A DNA stretch of 64,000 bases, taken from Pleionea sp. CnH1-48 (GTDB lineage Bacteria; Pseudomonadota; Gammaproteobacteria; Enterobacterales; Kangiellaceae). The notes beneath the pieces were generated by a model, which ran no database searches, was not told the origin of the DNA, and worked only from the letters and a program-made list of their open reading frames with translations. Positions 27,308 to 35,472 of this stretch are shown here, one piece after another (positions within the stretch are counted from its first letter, which is position 1; each line of letters opens with the position of its first letter). Both the position numbers and the translations under genes were made by a program. The stretch spans positions 1 to 64,000 of the forward strand of contig NZ_JAMXSB010000003.1 of assembly GCF_024124665.1 (NCBI RefSeq), in the 5' to 3' direction.

Positions 27308-28478
27308 TCATTCCCGCTACATAACCGGATGACCAAGCCCATTGAAAGTTAAATCCTCCCAGATGTCCGGTGACATCAACCACCTCGCCGATAAAGAACA
27401 GTCCAGGAATGTCCTTCGACATCATCGTCTTAGAAGATAGCGCATCAGTATCGACCCCACCGAGAGTCACCTCTGCGGTTTTGTAACCTTCGGTTGTCGT
27501 TGGCTTAATAGTCCACTGATGCAATGTTTGGGCTATTTCATTTAATTGTTTGTTGGTGAAATCAGCCAACTTTCGGCCCGCATCCACCTGTTGTAAAATA
27601 ATAGTAGCAAACCGTTTCGATAAAAGCTTGGCAATCACGGTTTTCAGCTGGCTATTGGGCTGCGCTTCTTTTTGCTCAATAAGCCATTGTGCTAGATCCA
27701 TATCGGGCAACAAATCAATCTTTACCGACTCTCCCGGCTGCCAATAAGATGAAATCTGCAAAATAGAAGGCCCACTCACCCCTTTATGAGTAAACAACAT
27801 AGCCTCTCGAAATGACCGAGAATCAGTGCTGGCGACCACATCCTGACTCACACCAGCCAATTCAATGTACTGCTTTAACCAAGCCTTATCCATGACAAAA
27901 GGCACCAAAGCTGCTCGAGTTTCTAGATTTTTCAGGCCAAATTGCTGTGCCACATGATAACCAAACCCTGTCGCTCCCATTGAAGGTATCGACAATCCGC
28001 CCGTGGCGACGACTAAGGATTCACAGGTGATGACCTTATCGTCAGTCTCAACCTTAAATCCAGCTCCCTGCTGTTTAATCCGAGTGATTCGAGTCTTCGT
28101 CTCTATAGTAACTCCACCTCGCTCACACTCAGTTAACAACAACTGCACGATATCTCTCGACTTGTTGTCGCAAAATAGCTGTCCTAGCGTCTTTTCGTGG
28201 TAAGGAATTTTGTGCTTGTCAACCAAAGCAATAAAATCCCATTGCGTATATTGACTTAGCGCCGATTTGCAAAAGTGCGGGTTCTGCGAAAGAAAATTAT
28301 CAGGCTCCGTATACATATTGGTGAAATTACAACGGCCACCACCAGACATGAGAATCTTACGCCCCACTTGCTTAGATTTTTCGAGCAGCAACACCCGCCG
28401 CCCCCGCTGAGCGGCAACAAAAGCACACATCATACCTGCTGCACCAGCACCAACCACTACCACATCATACGTTTTCAT
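27300..28478 (-). CDS. HI0933-family flavoprotein
   Basis: A 392-residue NAD(P)/FAD-dependent oxidoreductase of the HI0933/YhiN family. The dinucleotide-binding motif is 'VVVGAGAAGMMCAFVAAQRG' at the N-terminus, followed by 'GRKILMSGGGRCNFTN', the family hallmark. The C-terminus ends with the family's 'GLFFIGEVVDVTGHLGGFN'. Substrates of this family are not settled. It is the first gene of the protease/FHA unit with an 8-base overlap, although the same gene is usually found alone, so the link may only be transcriptional. Confidence 0.92.
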   Translation of the reverse strand: MKTYDVVVVGAGAAGMMCAFVAAQRGRRVLLLEKSKQVGRKILMSGGGRCNFTNMYTEPDNFLSQNPHFCKSALSQYTQWDFIALVDKHKIPYHEKTLGQLFCDNKSRDIVQLLLTECERGGVTIETKTRITRIKQQGAGFKVETDDKVITCESLVVATGGLSIPSMGATGFGYHVAQQFGLKNLETRAALVPFVMDKAWLKQYIELAGVSQDVVASTDSRSFREAMLFTHKGVSGPSILQISSYWQPGESVKIDLLPDMDLAQWLIEQKEAQPNSQLKTVIAKLLSKRFATIILQQVDAGRKLADFTNKQLNEIAQTLHQWTIKPTTTEGYKTAEVTLGGVDTDALSSKTMMSKDIPGLFFIGEVVDVTGHLGGFNFQWAWSSGYVAGMNA

Positions 28479-28797
28479 GCATTAAACTACTTACTTCAAA
28501 GATAGCGCGAAGCATAAGAGATCAATGCTCAATTAACAAGTTCATTTGCTCACAGATGGGCGTTAGGCATGACAAAACACCCCATAGAACCAGCCCCCTT
28601 GTAATATAGTTAGCAAACCACTTTCAATATCCAACACTAGCGACTAATAACTCGCTCTACTTACTGGCATAATCAGAGCTATTATCCATAAGATATATTG
28701 CCTCTTAATCAGAACCTTCTGCTCATTTTTGGAGTATAATATAAGTTAAAGTTACGCTTTAATAATTGAGTTAAATCTTAGATAAAAGGGTTCATCT

Positions 28798-29346
28798 ATG
28801 GACAATCTTGATTTGGAAGAATTAATGCACTTAGCGATTCATGCATCATCCAATGGTCGCAATGATGACGCAATCAATTACTTAAAAAAAGCTCAAGAAA
28901 TCGATACAGAAAATGCCCACATTGCTTTTCTTCTCGCCGCAGAGTATGCGCAGATAAAAATGTATGACAGAGCCTTAACACTATTCGAAAAAACAACTCA
29001 GCTAGCCCCCGAGCTTTCGGTAGCACGCTTACAATGGGGCCTTCTTCTCATTATGCTTGAGCAATCCGATAATGCCAAAGCAACTCTAGAGCCATTGACC
29101 GATCTTGAAGAAGAAAGCCCCTACAAGATGTTTAGTAAAGGGCTTCTTGCATTACTTGAAGAACAAATGGATGAAGCCAAAGCTTTGTTTGCCAAAGGCA
29201 TCGAATCAAACCATGAAAATGAACCGTTAAATAACGATTTTCGTCGTATTATCAACAACATTGATGGAAAGCTAGAAAATAGCGAGTCCACTGAAGATAC
29301 AAAAGAAAATGCCAATGAATTTTTACTCTCAACATACAACAATTAG
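28798..29346 (+). CDS. TPR protein beside the flagellar-type operon
   Basis: A 182-residue acidic cytoplasmic protein with three TPR units at about residues 3-35, 37-70 and 72-105 ('AINYLKKAQEIDTENAHIAF', 'YDRALTLFEKTTQLAPELS', 'LLIMLEQSDNAKATLEPL'). Size and repeat number resemble class II type III secretion chaperones (SycD/LcrH), but that comparison is by shape only. It is followed at 8 bases by another small gene, and the pair converges on the sigma-factor end of the flagellar-type operon. AAAGGG precedes the ATG. Confidence 0.75.
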   Translation: MDNLDLEELMHLAIHASSNGRNDDAINYLKKAQEIDTENAHIAFLLAAEYAQIKMYDRALTLFEKTTQLAPELSVARLQWGLLLIMLEQSDNAKATLEPLTDLEEESPYKMFSKGLLALLEEQMDEAKALFAKGIESNHENEPLNNDFRRIINNIDGKLENSESTEDTKENANEFLLSTYNN

Positions 29347-29354
29347 AGCAACTC

Positions 29355-29723
29355 ATGTCCAGAATAAATAAAACGGGACAAATCAATGAGTTAATCAAAG
29401 CATTAAGCAGTCGCTCAAAAGAAACCGACAGTGCTTCGACACCAAACAAAAGTCGAGCACCTACGACAACGGGTGGCGAGCGACTGACTAGTCTCAAACA
29501 AGACATTATTCATTCAATTGCTTCTCTTGACATCAACGAAGAAAATGACCGAGAAAGTGCTCGGAAAATATTGATCAGCAAAATGTTGCAGTGGCAGTTT
29601 AAAAAACTCCCGTTAACTGCTTCGCATATTGATTATCTGGTTAGTAATATAAACTCCGCCATTAAAAAATCAGAATCAGACGAACAAAAACTCAATCAAT
29701 TACTGCACGACCTTAAAAAGTAA
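29355..29723 (+). CDS. Small unknown protein paired with the TPR gene
   Basis: A 122-residue polar protein. The first 40 residues are Ser/Thr/Lys-rich and look disordered; the rest is helical ('RLTSLKQDIIHSIASLDI', 'ARKILISKMLQWQFKKLP', 'KLNQLLHDLKK'). It starts 8 bases after the TPR gene and ends two bases before the end of the convergent sigma-28 gene. The disordered N-terminus and helical C-terminus are a layout seen in type III secreted proteins and in anti-sigma factors such as FlgM, but no specific FlgM motif is visible. Function open. Confidence 0.6.
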   Translation: MSRINKTGQINELIKALSSRSKETDSASTPNKSRAPTTTGGERLTSLKQDIIHSIASLDINEENDRESARKILISKMLQWQFKKLPLTASHIDYLVSNINSAIKKSESDEQKLNQLLHDLKK

Positions 29724-29725
29724 AC

Positions 29726-30418
29726 TCACAAGAAGTCTTGTCTCTTATAGTTACTCGAAAAATACTCAATAAGGTGCTGGAGCGCACTTTTAAACACTTG
29801 CGAAACCCTTCCTTTTGATACTCCCAGTAACTTTGCTACCTGACTGAAATTCAACCCACATGAATAATGATATTCAACCACTTTTTGCTCCATATCGGGT
29901 AAGGTCGCAATAGCTCGCTTTAGAATATCTTGAGTAAGCTCCTCATCCTTAACCAGGCTAGAAGGATCATCAAGAGTATAAAAACGTTGATAGTAATCAT
30001 GATATAGGATATTCAAAGCATAACCTGTCACCATATCTAATATCGTCTTAAATAAATCATCGCCGTCCCCATCAAACAGATCATGACGCTCAAAGTGAGC
30101 ACGGCGAACAATACTTTGTTGCTCAGAGTAATTGCCCATGCTATTGATAATTTCGCCTCGAATCCTTGGTTTGGCATAAGTCTTAAAACTCACTGACTTG
30201 TTAATATCAAAGCGGTCAATTGACTCCAAAGTAGCAACCATCGCATGTTGAATAAAATCAGACAGCTCAATACCCTTTGGCTTGATAGAATAAAAATGAT
30301 GCTTTGCTTCGCTTACAATCCAATCTCGATAAAAAGTAAGAACCGTTTCTTTTGATGTGCGACCTTCTGCTTGATAAGCTTCCCATAACTCGGCTTCTGC
30401 ATGGTCTTTCATCATCAC
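29726..30418 (-). CDS. fliA: Sigma-28 (FliA-like) RNA polymerase sigma factor
   Basis: A 230-residue sigma-70-family protein of the FliA/WhiG size class. Region 2 is seen in 'ELSDFIQHAMVATLESIDRFD' and 'SFKTYAKPRIRGEIINSM', region 3 in the middle, and region 4 with its helix-turn-helix in 'FSQVAKLLGVSKGRVSQVFKSAL'. It is the last gene of the minus-strand operon, 6 bases after fliP. That is unusual, because fliA is more often in a chemotaxis or flhF/flhG cluster. Since it is made with the export machinery it could drive promoters of secreted substrates elsewhere in the genome. No flgM is seen here. Confidence 0.87.
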   Translation of the reverse strand: MMMKDHAEAELWEAYQAEGRTSKETVLTFYRDWIVSEAKHHFYSIKPKGIELSDFIQHAMVATLESIDRFDINKSVSFKTYAKPRIRGEIINSMGNYSEQQSIVRRAHFERHDLFDGDGDDLFKTILDMVTGYALNILYHDYYQRFYTLDDPSSLVKDEELTQDILKRAIATLPDMEQKVVEYHYSCGLNFSQVAKLLGVSKGRVSQVFKSALQHLIEYFSSNYKRQDFL

Positions 30419-30424
30419 CTAGCC

Positions 30425-31105
30425 TCAACCAGACACGCTCGCAACCAAAGATTGAACGATTAAGTTCCAGCCATCAATCAATACAAACAGCATGATCTTA
30501 ATAGGCAAAGAAATGGTTGTTGGAGGTAACATAATCATCCCCAGAGACATAAGCACACTGGACACTACGAGATCAACCAATAGAAAAGGTAAGAAAATAA
30601 CAAAACCTATTTTAAATGCCATTCTGAGCTCACTCAGTAGGAACGCTGGCACAATATGAAAGAACTTTACTTGTTCTATTGTATCTGGCATTGACTCTTT
30701 AGCCAATCGAACAATAAGAGCCAGATCTTCTTCTCTCGTTTGTTGAATCATAAAACGCGTCATCGTATCTTTGGCGTTTTCTATTGCCTCTACCGAAGAA
30801 AGAGATTTCTCCATATAAGGGGTAACCGCTTCGTCATGTATCTTGGTTAATGGCTCCTGCATAACAAATAAAGTTAAAAACAATGAAATGCTGATTAAAA
30901 TGATATTAGGAGGTGTCTGCTGTAATCCTAAAGCAAACCGGAGCATAGAAAAAACAATAATAAACCGAGTAAAAGAAGTCACTGCAACAAGCAATAATGG
31001 AGCTACAGACAAAGCGGTTAAAAAGATCAAAATCTCTAACGGCTCTGCCAATGAGACCTGCTGTGCAAGTTCTCCGGCAATCTTTTGGGTTGTATCAATG
31101 CTCAT
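30425..31105 (-). CDS. fliP: Flagellar export gate protein FliP
   Basis: Inner-membrane core of the type III export gate. From ATG 31105 the protein has 226 residues and several membrane helices, with the family signature 'VAVTSFTRFIIVFSMLRFALG' split over about residues 40-60 and 'LLVDLVVSSVLMSLGMIMLPP' near the end. It overlaps the end of fliO, which argues for this start over the frame's first codon at 31132. Cleavable signal sequence is not evident. Order fliN-fliO-fliP is the usual one. Confidence 0.95.
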   Translation of the reverse strand: MSIDTTQKIAGELAQQVSLAEPLEILIFLTALSVAPLLLVAVTSFTRFIIVFSMLRFALGLQQTPPNIILISISLFLTLFVMQEPLTKIHDEAVTPYMEKSLSSVEAIENAKDTMTRFMIQQTREEDLALIVRLAKESMPDTIEQVKFFHIVPAFLLSELRMAFKIGFVIFLPFLLVDLVVSSVLMSLGMIMLPPTTISLPIKIMLFVLIDGWNLIVQSLVASVSG

Positions 31106-31424
31106 TAACTTCATCGCCTTTTTTATTAACATCGATACTTAAGTTAGGATCTAACTGAACCAGTGAGTGGCCATTTTGCACCAGATAAAAAGCTTTATTA
31201 CCAAGCTCTATTTGATACACACTTAAAGACTCTTGTTTAGCCACTAATGAAATATGACTATCTTTAGGAAGCTTTCCCGATGACAACCACGAAACGCCGC
31301 CAGAACGTTTTAAAAAATAGAGTACAACATAAATAGCCGCTAAAATAACAATAACCACCCACCATACAGTAGGTGTTTCAACCGCCGAGGTATCTTTAAA
31401 CGGAATAGCAGATAACCATAACAT
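31095..31424 (-). CDS. fliO: Flagellar biosynthesis protein FliO
   Basis: A 109-residue single-pass membrane protein: membrane helix at about 20-38 ('VWWVVIVILAAIYVVLYFL') and a cytoplasmic domain with 'ISLVAKQESLSVYQIELGNKAFYLV', the typical FliO pattern. FliO assists assembly of the FliP ring. It sits between fliN and fliP, 64 bases after fliN, the largest gap within the operon. Non-flagellar type III systems lack FliO, so its presence marks this as flagellar in origin. Confidence 0.88.
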   Translation of the reverse strand: MLWLSAIPFKDTSAVETPTVWWVVIVILAAIYVVLYFLKRSGGVSWLSSGKLPKDSHISLVAKQESLSVYQIELGNKAFYLVQNGHSLVQLDPNLSIDVNKKGDEVNEH

Positions 31425-31488
31425 GTTTCTTAACTCTCTTTATAAAATAGATATCCACCGCCTTTGAAAGTGCGCGGATTTTGGCTAG

Positions 31489-31794
31489 CTACTTATCAGC
31501 AACTTCAGTCAATTTAATAGCGAAGTGCTCTTCTGTTGCCACTAATTCTCCTAAAGCCACTAACTTATCTTTATAATACAGTTTCACTGGTTCTTCTGAC
31601 TTTTGTTCCAGAACAAGAAGCTGCCCTTTAGTTAAAGAGTACAGTTCTCCAACTGTTAGGTGGGTAGTTCCAACAACGACCGACAACTGAATATCCAACT
31701 CATTAATTATCGACTGGTGTTCTACCACCTTGTCACCACTAACAGATAACTCGTCTTCTTTTATTTCTTTTAACTCGATTTCGTTAATATCCAT
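31489..31794 (-). CDS. fliN: C-ring protein FliN
   Basis: A 101-residue protein with one SpoA domain: 'INELDIQLSVVVGTTHLTVGELYSL' and 'PVKLYYKDKLVALGELV'. FliN forms the base of the switch complex and docks FliH-FliI. The length and domain are normal, although the usual 'G' of 'VNG.L.A.GEVV' is replaced by Lys-Asp ('YKDKLVALGELV'). It follows the short FliM-like gene by 9 bases. Confidence 0.88.
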   Translation of the reverse strand: MDINEIELKEIKEDELSVSGDKVVEHQSIINELDIQLSVVVGTTHLTVGELYSLTKGQLLVLEQKSEEPVKLYYKDKLVALGELVATEEHFAIKLTEVADK

Positions 31795-31803
31795 TACTCA
31801 CCT

Positions 31804-32559
31804 TCACTCATGTATGACAATCACTTTATGACTTTTATTTTTGGCCAAAAACCCGCTAAAAACCTGACTCCCCCTCGATGTAACTTCAAATAAATCAGAC
31901 AACTCTTTATTCGTGCCTAAAATGTCACCACTTTTTAACTGAGAAAACTCCAAAGCAGATAGAGATAAGCTACCTAAATTGGCAATTAGAGGTACAGTCT
32001 CATCAACAAAACCAGACTTCATATCGGGTAGCTTCATTGTACTTTCTGACGACTCAAACTTCGGCAGGTACTTCTTTAAAAAGCCCGCCATCAATACGAT
32101 GTGCCCAACTTCCCTGTGACTGTTATAAAAACAAACTTCAATAGCTTGATGATAGAAGTTGTCATGCTGAGAAGCTCGAGAACCGAATGTAACCTCTTTT
32201 GCAAACTGCTGACTTCTTTTTGTCTCACAGTATAAACTGGCAAGAAGTGTTTCCTGTAGCTTTGCTATTAAAGTCATAGAGTCATCAACTTGATCTACAG
32301 CATCGATCCCTAAAACCCCATGAACAAACCAACGATCATAGGAGCAAAAATCCAGAATCACTTCGGAATCAGAAGTCATCAAACAACGCTCTGAAGTTGC
32401 CTTTCGAGCCTGTCCTACTTCAGATAACTTAACAGACAGTTGATGCCCTCGACAAAACCATGTTTCCATCCATGACAACACATCAGTATGAACTGCTTTG
32501 AGGATATTTTTTTGGCGGCGCGACGATAGACACAATACTGGAGCATACAATTGAGACAA
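31804..32559 (-). CDS. Short FliM/SctQ-like C-ring protein
   Basis: A 251-residue protein at the fliM position. The last 60 residues look like a SpoA domain ('LIANLGSLSLSALEFSQLKSGD'). The N-terminal 180 residues match FliM poorly. Normal FliM has about 330 residues and begins with an acidic CheY-binding peptide (consensus SQxEIDALL), and its middle domain has a GGxG site for FliG. Neither is visible: the protein starts 'MSQLYAPVLCLSSRRQ'. In this respect it resembles SctQ of injectisomes. It probably builds a non-switching sorting platform together with FliN. Naming it fliM would overstate the match. Confidence 0.72.
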   Translation of the reverse strand: MSQLYAPVLCLSSRRQKNILKAVHTDVLSWMETWFCRGHQLSVKLSEVGQARKATSERCLMTSDSEVILDFCSYDRWFVHGVLGIDAVDQVDDSMTLIAKLQETLLASLYCETKRSQQFAKEVTFGSRASQHDNFYHQAIEVCFYNSHREVGHIVLMAGFLKKYLPKFESSESTMKLPDMKSGFVDETVPLIANLGSLSLSALEFSQLKSGDILGTNKELSDLFEVTSRGSQVFSGFLAKNKSHKVIVIHE

Positions 32560-32563
32560 ATCA

Positions 32564-33748
32564 TTAACCTCCAGTGCTATCGTAAAGCTGTTCTATTAAC
32601 TGGTTCGATATATTCATTACTCTCGAGCTTGCCTGATAACCTCTCTGCACAACAATCATTTGCGCAAACTCTCGCACCAGGTCCACATTAGAAGATTCAA
32701 GACTGCGTCCTTCAATCGAGCCATATACGCTTTGATTTGCATAGCCGATCGTACGAGTTGCACTGTCTGGAGCTTCAAATAGATTCCCTTCTACCGAAAT
32801 CAATGCAGACTCATCACGAAAATGTGCCAAGGCCAATCGAAAAGGCGTATTCGTCTCGGTGTTTGAGTACATCAACTCCATTTCGCCATCATTGTTAAAG
32901 GCAATCGCGATGAGCCCTTCTAGCCCTCGGCCATCTTCGAGGTTGACCACCAATGTAGAATTAACACCGCCCGCCGTACTCGAAGCATTACTTAAGTCAC
33001 CAGGCTCACCAAAATATAAGTCAACATCCAGAGGGACGTTTGCCGTACCATTAGACGATGCAGGAATAGTAACAGTGACACGATTAAAACCAGCCAGTGG
33101 GGTTCCAGCAGAATCAAAGCGAACTTCGCTTGTCGCAATCTCGATACCATCTTCATCTTTAATGGAAATCAGCCAACTTCCTGCGGTCGTCGCAGAGTTG
33201 TTAGTAAATTCATAACTAAAGTCCAGCTCTTCACCCAAGCTATTAAAAAGCTTTAAACCATCAACGGTATGCAGGTTATCTCCTGTCGACAAGTTTCCAG
33301 TAAAGTTGAGCTGAGATGTCGCTTCGGGTGCGAGATTAAGCATCCCACTGATATCGATATCTGTAAGATTGCCAAACTCATCTTGTGCCATCACTCGATA
33401 CTGTGTTGAAGAATCAACCAGCACACCTTCCGAAATTTCAAACTGGCCAGAGCGAGTGTAAAGTAGATTACCAGCATCATCTCGAAGAATAAAATACCCA
33501 TTACCAGAAATAGCAAGATGAGTGTCTTGATCAGATTGTTGAATGTCTCCAGCAGAGAACCGAGTTAACTCACCACTTACCCTCGAACCCGCCCCAGAAC
33601 TTAAATGGCCGCCGGATAATGCTTGATAAAAAACATCGCTACCTCGGAACCCAGGTGTATTCATATTGGAAATATTATTACTAATGGTATCGAGACCGCG
33701 AGAGAAAGTTAGCATCCCAGAAAGCCCGTTAAAAAATGACTGTAACAT
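32564..33748 (-). CDS. flgE: Flagellar hook protein FlgE
   Basis: A 394-residue hook protein. The N-terminal rod/hook helix is 'LQSFFNGLSGMLTFSRGLDT' with the motif 'ISNNISNMNTPGFRGSDV', and the C-terminal D0 part is 'LVREFAQMIVVQRGYQASSRV'. The middle is a normal FlgE D1/D2 region. It follows flgD by 11 bases. The presence of a hook gene without junction or filament genes is one of the odd points of this operon. Confidence 0.94.
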   Translation of the reverse strand: MLQSFFNGLSGMLTFSRGLDTISNNISNMNTPGFRGSDVFYQALSGGHLSSGAGSRVSGELTRFSAGDIQQSDQDTHLAISGNGYFILRDDAGNLLYTRSGQFEISEGVLVDSSTQYRVMAQDEFGNLTDIDISGMLNLAPEATSQLNFTGNLSTGDNLHTVDGLKLFNSLGEELDFSYEFTNNSATTAGSWLISIKDEDGIEIATSEVRFDSAGTPLAGFNRVTVTIPASSNGTANVPLDVDLYFGEPGDLSNASSTAGGVNSTLVVNLEDGRGLEGLIAIAFNNDGEMELMYSNTETNTPFRLALAHFRDESALISVEGNLFEAPDSATRTIGYANQSVYGSIEGRSLESSNVDLVREFAQMIVVQRGYQASSRVMNISNQLIEQLYDSTGG

Positions 33749-33759
33749 GTCTCTTACCT

Positions 33760-34173
33760 CTAGTTATTAGTTACCTGAATGACTTGAGAGTAACTCACAT
33801 TGGTCAATACGCTACCGTCAGAAAGACGCAACGTTAACCTTAACCCCTCGTTAGAAAAATTAATTCCGGTCACCTCTCCACCCTGAACACCGGTTTCGGT
33901 TCTTATCTCTACATTCTTGCCCAAAATTGAAGTACCTTGAGCAGCTGAGTTAATGTAAGCAATACTATCCAAAGTTTGACCATTTTCACTGATTTGTTGA
34001 ACGCTGGAAAACTGAGCCAACTGAGCTAGAAACTCTGAGTTATCCATCGGCTCTAAAGGGTCTTGAAATGATAACTGTGCCAGAAACAACTCAATGAACT
34101 CATCCTGAGAAATACTATTATTGGCGGTTAATGCGCTCGTCGATGTTTGACGACCAATGGCTTCAATTTCCAT
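33760..34173 (-). CDS. flgD: Hook-cap scaffold protein FlgD
   Basis: A 137-residue protein with the conserved FlgD N-terminal motif 'FIELFLAQLSFQDPLEPMDN' (about 26-45) and 'EFLAQLAQFSSVQQ'. It is shorter than the usual 220 residues: the FlgD Ig/tudor-like C-terminal part is cut down to about 50 residues, as in some other compact FlgD proteins. It caps the growing hook. Directly upstream of flgE, as normal. Confidence 0.92.
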   Translation of the reverse strand: MEIEAIGRQTSTSALTANNSISQDEFIELFLAQLSFQDPLEPMDNSEFLAQLAQFSSVQQISENGQTLDSIAYINSAAQGTSILGKNVEIRTETGVQGGEVTGINFSNEGLRLTLRLSDGSVLTNVSYSQVIQVTNN

Positions 34174-34183
34174 AGTTCACTCC

Positions 34184-35014
34184 TCAGCGGTATTGTTTGC
34201 CGTTTACAAATAGCTTTGAGACATCTGACTGGCGTGTAAACAATGTCAAAACCTCATGGGCTATCGATTCTGTATCAGCTGTAAAATCACGAATATACAC
34301 ACGATATTTTTCGTGAACATTCAGCACCGTTACTTTACGGATCATCTCTTTAAAATCGGATTGAGCAACTTTGTACGCACTCAAAAATTCATCACTAGCT
34401 TCTTCAACAATACTGGAAGTATTACTTCTTCCTTCCATCGGCTGCCACACCCCTTGTTGATCCAAAGCTATCTTTGGTGTCAATAATTGGCTTTCTCTTG
34501 CAGAGGTTAAGTTCTCCATGGCAGCAGGAAGTATCGTTGTCGTTACGACACCGCCTTGCTCTACTCCCACGACACTCTGCTCTCCCACAAGAAAGCTCTG
34601 TTCTTTATGGCTGACAGAAAACTGAGCCAAAGAAAAATTAGCAAAAAAGGTCTCCGCGTTAACAACAGACTGCCACGCATCCTGCCGCCATACTCGGCTA
34701 TAATCCACATGATCGACAGGCAACTTTTCAACAGCCAACCGTAGTTTGGCCCGGTACAGGTCGGAATTAAGCTGCTCAACCATGCTTAGGTGAAGAGTCT
34801 CATCAGACACTGAATTCAGCATCTCCCCCGAAACATTGCTTTCGTCTGATAAGTAATAAGAAGCGGGAGCATTAGCAGGCTCTCTCTTCAATGAGTCACC
34901 GGTTACATATCCCATGAAGTCAGCATCAAAACCTTGATATGAAGATAAGTGAGTAGGCTCTACAGAGTAGTCAGCAACAGAAAATAAGACTTGAACATCG
35001 GTATTAACGGCCAT
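34184..35014 (-). CDS. Putative hook-length control protein (FliK position)
   Basis: A 276-residue protein from ATG 35014 (GGGAG 8 bases upstream; a TTG at 35020 would overlap fliJ). The first 200 residues are Ser/Glu/Val-rich and of low structure, and the C-terminal 60 residues form a compact ending 'KYRVYIRDFTADTESIAHEV'. Place between fliJ and flgD, and this long-variable-plus-short-C-terminal layout, are typical of FliK, the molecular ruler that switches export specificity. Sequence similarity itself is weak. If there is no filament to switch to, its role would be only hook-length control. Confidence 0.6.
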   Translation of the reverse strand: MAVNTDVQVLFSVADYSVEPTHLSSYQGFDADFMGYVTGDSLKREPANAPASYYLSDESNVSGEMLNSVSDETLHLSMVEQLNSDLYRAKLRLAVEKLPVDHVDYSRVWRQDAWQSVVNAETFFANFSLAQFSVSHKEQSFLVGEQSVVGVEQGGVVTTTILPAAMENLTSARESQLLTPKIALDQQGVWQPMEGRSNTSSIVEEASDEFLSAYKVAQSDFKEMIRKVTVLNVHEKYRVYIRDFTADTESIAHEVLTLFTRQSDVSKLFVNGKQYR

Positions 35015-35016
35015 TA

Positions 35017-35472
35017 TCAAGACTCCCGCTTACGATTAGTAAGAATAAGTGTAGCTTCTTCAATACGTTTTAAATCCGCTTTCGTCACAATTTTTCTTTC
35101 AAGCTTCTGATTTCTATCTCCGTTTTTTCTATGGCTTAGCTGTACTTTTTTTATAAGCTCGACGCAATTGAACAATGCATCCTCAAGGTTTAATTTGCTT
35201 TCCTTCAACTGCTCTGTCTTAAGCGATGACTCCTCAAGGTGGTGGTACATCACCTCTATTACTTGAATATCACCAGACTTAAGGTAGCTCGCAATCTTTG
35301 CCTTCACCTTTTGATTATCACTTTCAATATCATCTAGCTGATGTTGAACAGACTCAATTTCACCACGAATTCGGTCGGCTTCAGACTCGAGTTTAACTAG
35401 CTCTTTCTGGTACTTTTTCTGCAAAGCTCCACGACGAGAATAACTGTCTTCAAGCTCTCTTAACGTGCTCAT
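35017..35472 (-). CDS. fliJ: Flagellar export protein FliJ
   Basis: A 151-residue protein that is almost wholly alpha-helical coiled coil, rich in Glu/Lys/Leu heptads ('LVKLESEADRIRGEIESVQH'). FliJ-type stalk proteins contact the FliI hexamer and FlhA. Assignment rests on coiled-coil character, length and its place directly after fliI with a 4-base overlap; FliJ proteins share little sequence. Confidence 0.78.
   Translation of the reverse strand: MSTLRELEDSYSRRGALQKKYQKELVKLESEADRIRGEIESVQHQLDDIESDNQKVKAKIASYLKSGDIQVIEVMYHHLEESSLKTEQLKESKLNLEDALFNCVELIKKVQLSHRKNGDRNQKLERKIVTKADLKRIEEATLILTNRKRES

Noticed and set aside
20469-28478. A type VI secretion locus, because of the Ser/Thr kinase and FHA protein
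   Set aside because: No Tss baffles: none of the tube, sheath, baseplate or membrane-complex genes is present.
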